Assembly (NCBI GenBank): GCA_016868315.1
Contig: VGHE01000013.1
Location: 15,834-79,833 of the forward strand
Length of the DNA: 64,000 nucleotides
Direction of reading: 5' to 3'
Source: Betaproteobacteria bacterium
GTDB lineage: Bacteria; Bdellovibrionota_B; Oligoflexia; Silvanigrellales; Silvanigrellaceae
This document shows, one piece after another, positions 61,204-64,000 of this stretch (position 1 is its first letter; the number at the start of each line of letters is the position of its first letter). Both the position numbers and the translations under genes were made by a program. Below the pieces are notes generated by a model. It ran no database searches, had not been told where the DNA came from, and saw only the letters and a list, made by a program, of their open reading frames with translations.

Positions 61204-63156
61204 TTAGATGAGGAGTGGGTCGGTTAAGATTTCGAGTAGAGCAGGCCCGTTGGTCGTAAACAACTCCTGCAGCGCAGCGTCGACTTCATCATCGTTGCGA
61301 ATTTGTTTGCCCCATGCACCACAGGAACGTGCGAACGCAGCAAAATCGGGATTGATCAGAGATGTCTGCCAGACCTCAAATTCGCCGGCTCGTTGTTCTT
61401 TAGAGATTTTTCCCAACTCGTTGTTGTTGAGGATGATGAGTTTGACTGGAATTTTATACTTCACAAGTGTCGTGATTTCCGACAAGTATTGGCATGCGCC
61501 GCCATCTCCCGACAGCGCAACCACAGGTCGGCTGTCTTTGACAGCTGCCCAGGCACCCAACGAGGCGGGGAGCGCAAAGCCGATGGATCCGAGATACCCC
61601 GACATCAAAAAATCTTGTTGTGAGCATTCGAAATAGCGACCAAACGAATAGGCATTGTTGCCGACATCAACGCACATGACCGCATTTTTTGGAGCGAAGT
61701 GATTCATGCCCTCGAACACTTTTATCGAGCTGACCCCTCGGCTGGATGATTCTTTAAGTCGTCGTTCTTTTTCCAGGCGCCAAATGTTCCAGCGCTCAGC
61801 AACCTCGGGTCGCTGGTCGAGGTACGGCAGTGTCTCGCCTGACATTCTTTCTTGGAGGCAATCAAGGGTCGTAGAAATATCACCCCAAAGTGCAACTTCG
61901 ATTGCATGAAATTTCGCCAGTGCCAGTGGGTCGGAGTCGACTTGAATGATGGGCTTCGAGGATGAGATGCCTGTGTGCTTGGAAAAGGAGGCACCGAAAA
62001 CAAGGAGGAGGTCGGATTCATTCATGAACCACGATGCAATTGGTGTACCACTCCGTCCGAGCACACCGCAGCCTAGGGGATGAGAGTCAGCGATGAGGCC
62101 TTTGCCTTTGAAGGTTGTCAAGACCGGTGCATGCAGCTTCTCAGCGAAGGCGATGATCTTCTCCTTATGAAAACGTGCACCATGCCCCATGATAAAAACC
62201 GGCCGCTTTGCTTTTCTCAGCAGTGCCAATGCTTCCTGGAGCGACTGCCGGGGAGGAGCAATATCAGTCGCAGTGATTCTCTTTTCTGGCGCTCCGAGTT
62301 TTTTGCTCAAACCTGCGGGTGTCTCTTGGACTTCATCCGGAAAGGTCAGATGTGCAACATCCCGACAAAGCCGCGCATGCTTGATTGCCAGACCCACGAG
62401 TTCTGCATGTTTGCTGTCCTTTTGGACGCGATGGTTAAAAACCGCGACCGATGAGAAGGCTTGCACCAAATCAAGCTCCTGAAAATTGCCGGTACCCACG
62501 ACCTGTGTGGCAACTTGTCCCGTCAGTGCGAGAAGTGGCGCTCGGTCCACTTTTGCATCCCAGAGCCCCGTGTACATGTTGGTCGCACCGGGGCCCGCAA
62601 TCGAAAAACACGCTGCAGGTGTTCCAGTGAGTTTGCCATAAGCAGACGCTGCAAAGGACGCAGCACCCTCATGCCTCACGCTGATGAATTGCAGTCTTCC
62701 ACTCTGTTCTTGCCGTCGCATGGCGTCTGCAAGTCCCAGATTCGAATGTCCAACCATGCCAAAAACGGTGTGCACTCCCCATTCAATCATGGTTCCCACG
62801 ACGACATCAGAGATTGTCTCTTGGTGGGGGAGCTCATCAGTCAGACCGACGTAAATTGCATCTCCCTCTTCTTTAACGGGATACGAATGCAGGCAATCAT
62901 CATAGCCTGCAGGCGGTTGTCCCGTGCACGGATGGTAGTCCCATCCGTGCCATGGACACCGCAACAGACCCTTTTCAATGGATCCTTCTCCGAGTGGGCC
63001 TCCTTGATGCGGACACTTGTTTTCGAAGGCAGAGAAACGCCCTTCATAGTGGGTGAGGCAAACATCTTTTCGACCCGCTGTAACCGTTTTAACCCGACCC
63101 TCAGGAAGTTCAGACTTCGATGACAGCACTCTAAACCAACGCATGGACGCGTTCAT
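61204..63156 (-). CDS. Rieske domain fused to a ThDP-dependent (acetolactate synthase / pyruvate oxidase-like) enzyme
   Basis: A 650-residue fusion. Residues 1-105 are a Rieske [2Fe-2S] domain with C48-P-H50 and C67-P-W-H70. Residues about 112-650 form a full thiamine-diphosphate enzyme: FGMVGHSNLGLADA, catalytic E163 in SVRHEGAASFAA, the GPGATN block, a central domain, and the ThDP motif GDG (550-552) to NNNELG (577-582). It resembles pyruvate oxidase / acetolactate synthase rather than a decarboxylase. The Rieske domain may pass electrons to or from the reaction. ATG 63156 (GGAG ten bases upstream) is preferred to a start 111 bases earlier. Its neighbour is a broken gene with a similar Rieske domain. 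Confidence 0.88.
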   Translation of the reverse strand: MNASMRWFRVLSSKSELPEGRVKTVTAGRKDVCLTHYEGRFSAFENKCPHQGGPLGEGSIEKGLLRCPWHGWDYHPCTGQPPAGYDDCLHSYPVKEEGDAIYVGLTDELPHQETISDVVVGTMIEWGVHTVFGMVGHSNLGLADAMRRQEQSGRLQFISVRHEGAASFAASAYGKLTGTPAACFSIAGPGATNMYTGLWDAKVDRAPLLALTGQVATQVVGTGNFQELDLVQAFSSVAVFNHRVQKDSKHAELVGLAIKHARLCRDVAHLTFPDEVQETPAGLSKKLGAPEKRITATDIAPPRQSLQEALALLRKAKRPVFIMGHGARFHKEKIIAFAEKLHAPVLTTFKGKGLIADSHPLGCGVLGRSGTPIASWFMNESDLLLVFGASFSKHTGISSSKPIIQVDSDPLALAKFHAIEVALWGDISTTLDCLQERMSGETLPYLDQRPEVAERWNIWRLEKERRLKESSSRGVSSIKVFEGMNHFAPKNAVMCVDVGNNAYSFGRYFECSQQDFLMSGYLGSIGFALPASLGAWAAVKDSRPVVALSGDGGACQYLSEITTLVKYKIPVKLIILNNNELGKISKEQRAGEFEVWQTSLINPDFAAFARSCGAWGKQIRNDDEVDAALQELFTTNGPALLEILTDPLLI

Positions 63157-64000
63157 GGCAACACTCTCCGACACCGTGGAAGAAGTTTCAAAACACACTT
63201 GAGTCATCTGCAATAATTGTGGGGCAATAGTATCATGGCTTTCGATCACACAGAAAGTGAGTGGCATGGGGAGTCTGTGGGAACTTGACGAACGCAGCTT
63301 CCGCTCAAGATGATGACATCCAGATCGACCGCGATGCTCGACTGCGTCGCTGTCGATTTAACATTCACAGACCCAGCACTTCGAACGAATCTCATTCAGG
63401 GACGATCAATTTGCTTTTCTAAGTTTTCCTTCCTATCGATATTTTTTCGCTTAATTCTGGGAATTTATCAGTCTATTTTGAACCTATGAGGAGAGAGGTC
63501 GGGTGGGGCGTCTTGAGCGCGCTGGGGACAGAGGACGTGTTCCCTGTAAGGTTCAGCTCGCGAAGTGAATCAAAGTTGAATCCATTTTTGTGAAAGTGAT
63601 TCTTTCGTGGTCACTCTCGTTTTCATCCCACGGAAGCATTCATCACTGAGGTTCGTCATGGAACAGCAAATCTCTAAAAAATTCGAACGCGATCTGACCT
63701 TTGTCATGAGTTCGTTTCGCGAAGCGGCGTCTAAGCCAAATTAAGCCAATTGCGCCTTGAGTCCTCCTCAAAATTTCACCTCAGTCAGCCTTCACAACCC
63801 CACCTTTGCGTCAACCGGAGTCCGTGCTTTTGCTCAATTTTGCCATTTGGCAGGGCAACCCGCCCAAATCTCCACTCATCCCGAGGTGTGTGGGTCAAAA
63901 ATGGCAAACACCCTCCGTCCTCGGCCAGTTTGGATAACTGAGCCAAGCGGGTGGTTTGAGTTTTTTAGGATGCGGAAGTGGCCTTCGTTAGTCGGGCCAG
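63157..64000. other. No convincing gene in the last 844 bases
   Basis: Only short open frames without family features are present. The best of them is 28 codons at 63658-63744 (GAGG six bases before ATG). The promoter of the Rieske-ThDP gene must lie at the left edge. I see no tRNA, strong terminator or repeat here; the composition is slightly more AT-rich than the core-genome part. Confidence 0.5.

Noticed and set aside
63658-63744. 28-codon open frame with a GAGG site
   Set aside because: Too short and without recognisable features to call; kept only as a note in the gap entry.

Overview
The window comes from a Gram-negative bacterial chromosome of roughly 50% GC. It encodes an LPS-export set (lptC-lptA-lptB), many signal-peptide lipoproteins and outer-membrane-like proteins. 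It also has RNase Y with YmdB, a PatA-like DUF4388 protein, TPR proteins with degenerate receiver domains, and a large eukaryote-type isoleucyl-tRNA synthetase. RNase Y alongside an Lpt system fits the deltaproteobacterial / Bdellovibrionota-Oligoflexia area best. That placement is inferred from gene content, since there is no rRNA in the window.

Layout. 1-4.2 kb: envelope proteins of unknown function, a phosphoribosyltransferase and a membrane fatty-acid desaturase. 4.3-7.9 kb: a tight minus-strand operon with overlapping genes (alpha/beta hydrolase, outer-membrane-like protein, zinc-metallopeptidase lipoprotein, second outer-membrane-like protein). 8.1-13.4 kb: lipoproteins, a beta-barrel-like protein and a GMC oxidoreductase. 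13.7-20.4 kb: an XRE-cupin regulator and housekeeping genes (3-hydroxybutyryl-CoA dehydrogenase, nadA, enolase with a DnaC-like ATPase, HU). 20.5-27.6 kb: a membrane SpoIIE-type phosphatase, a SprT-like protein, tRNA-Arg, prmA and a TPR protein.

27.6-34.4 kb is the most distinctive region: a plus-strand cluster of a PanE-like oxidoreductase, a rhomboid intramembrane protease and two subtilisin-like proteases. Both subtilisins end in the same 55-residue tail (GCIVSS motif, one transmembrane segment, arginine/lysine cluster). It looks like a self-contained protein-sorting cassette related in logic to rhombosortase/GlyGly-CTERM and MYXO-CTERM systems. Facing it is a minus-strand operon (receiver-TPR, DUF4388, HPF-like ribosome hibernation factor).

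37.5-58.5 kb is mostly core genome: rpsP, rpsT, ihfB-like, ileS, infC, mtgA, pepA, a PolB-like exonuclease, citrate synthase, a degenerate PstB-like ATPase, AMP nucleosidase, a fused PabB-PabA, lptCAB, a HIT-Nudix fusion, ymdB, rny, tRNA-Leu and fmdB. Infection or island decay may explain the last part: after tmRNA (58.7-59.05 kb) lie a DEAD-box helicase remnant, a small secreted coiled-coil protein behind a Fur-like dyad, a broken Rieske-glutamate synthase and an intact Rieske-ThDP enzyme fusion. The final ~0.8 kb holds no convincing gene.
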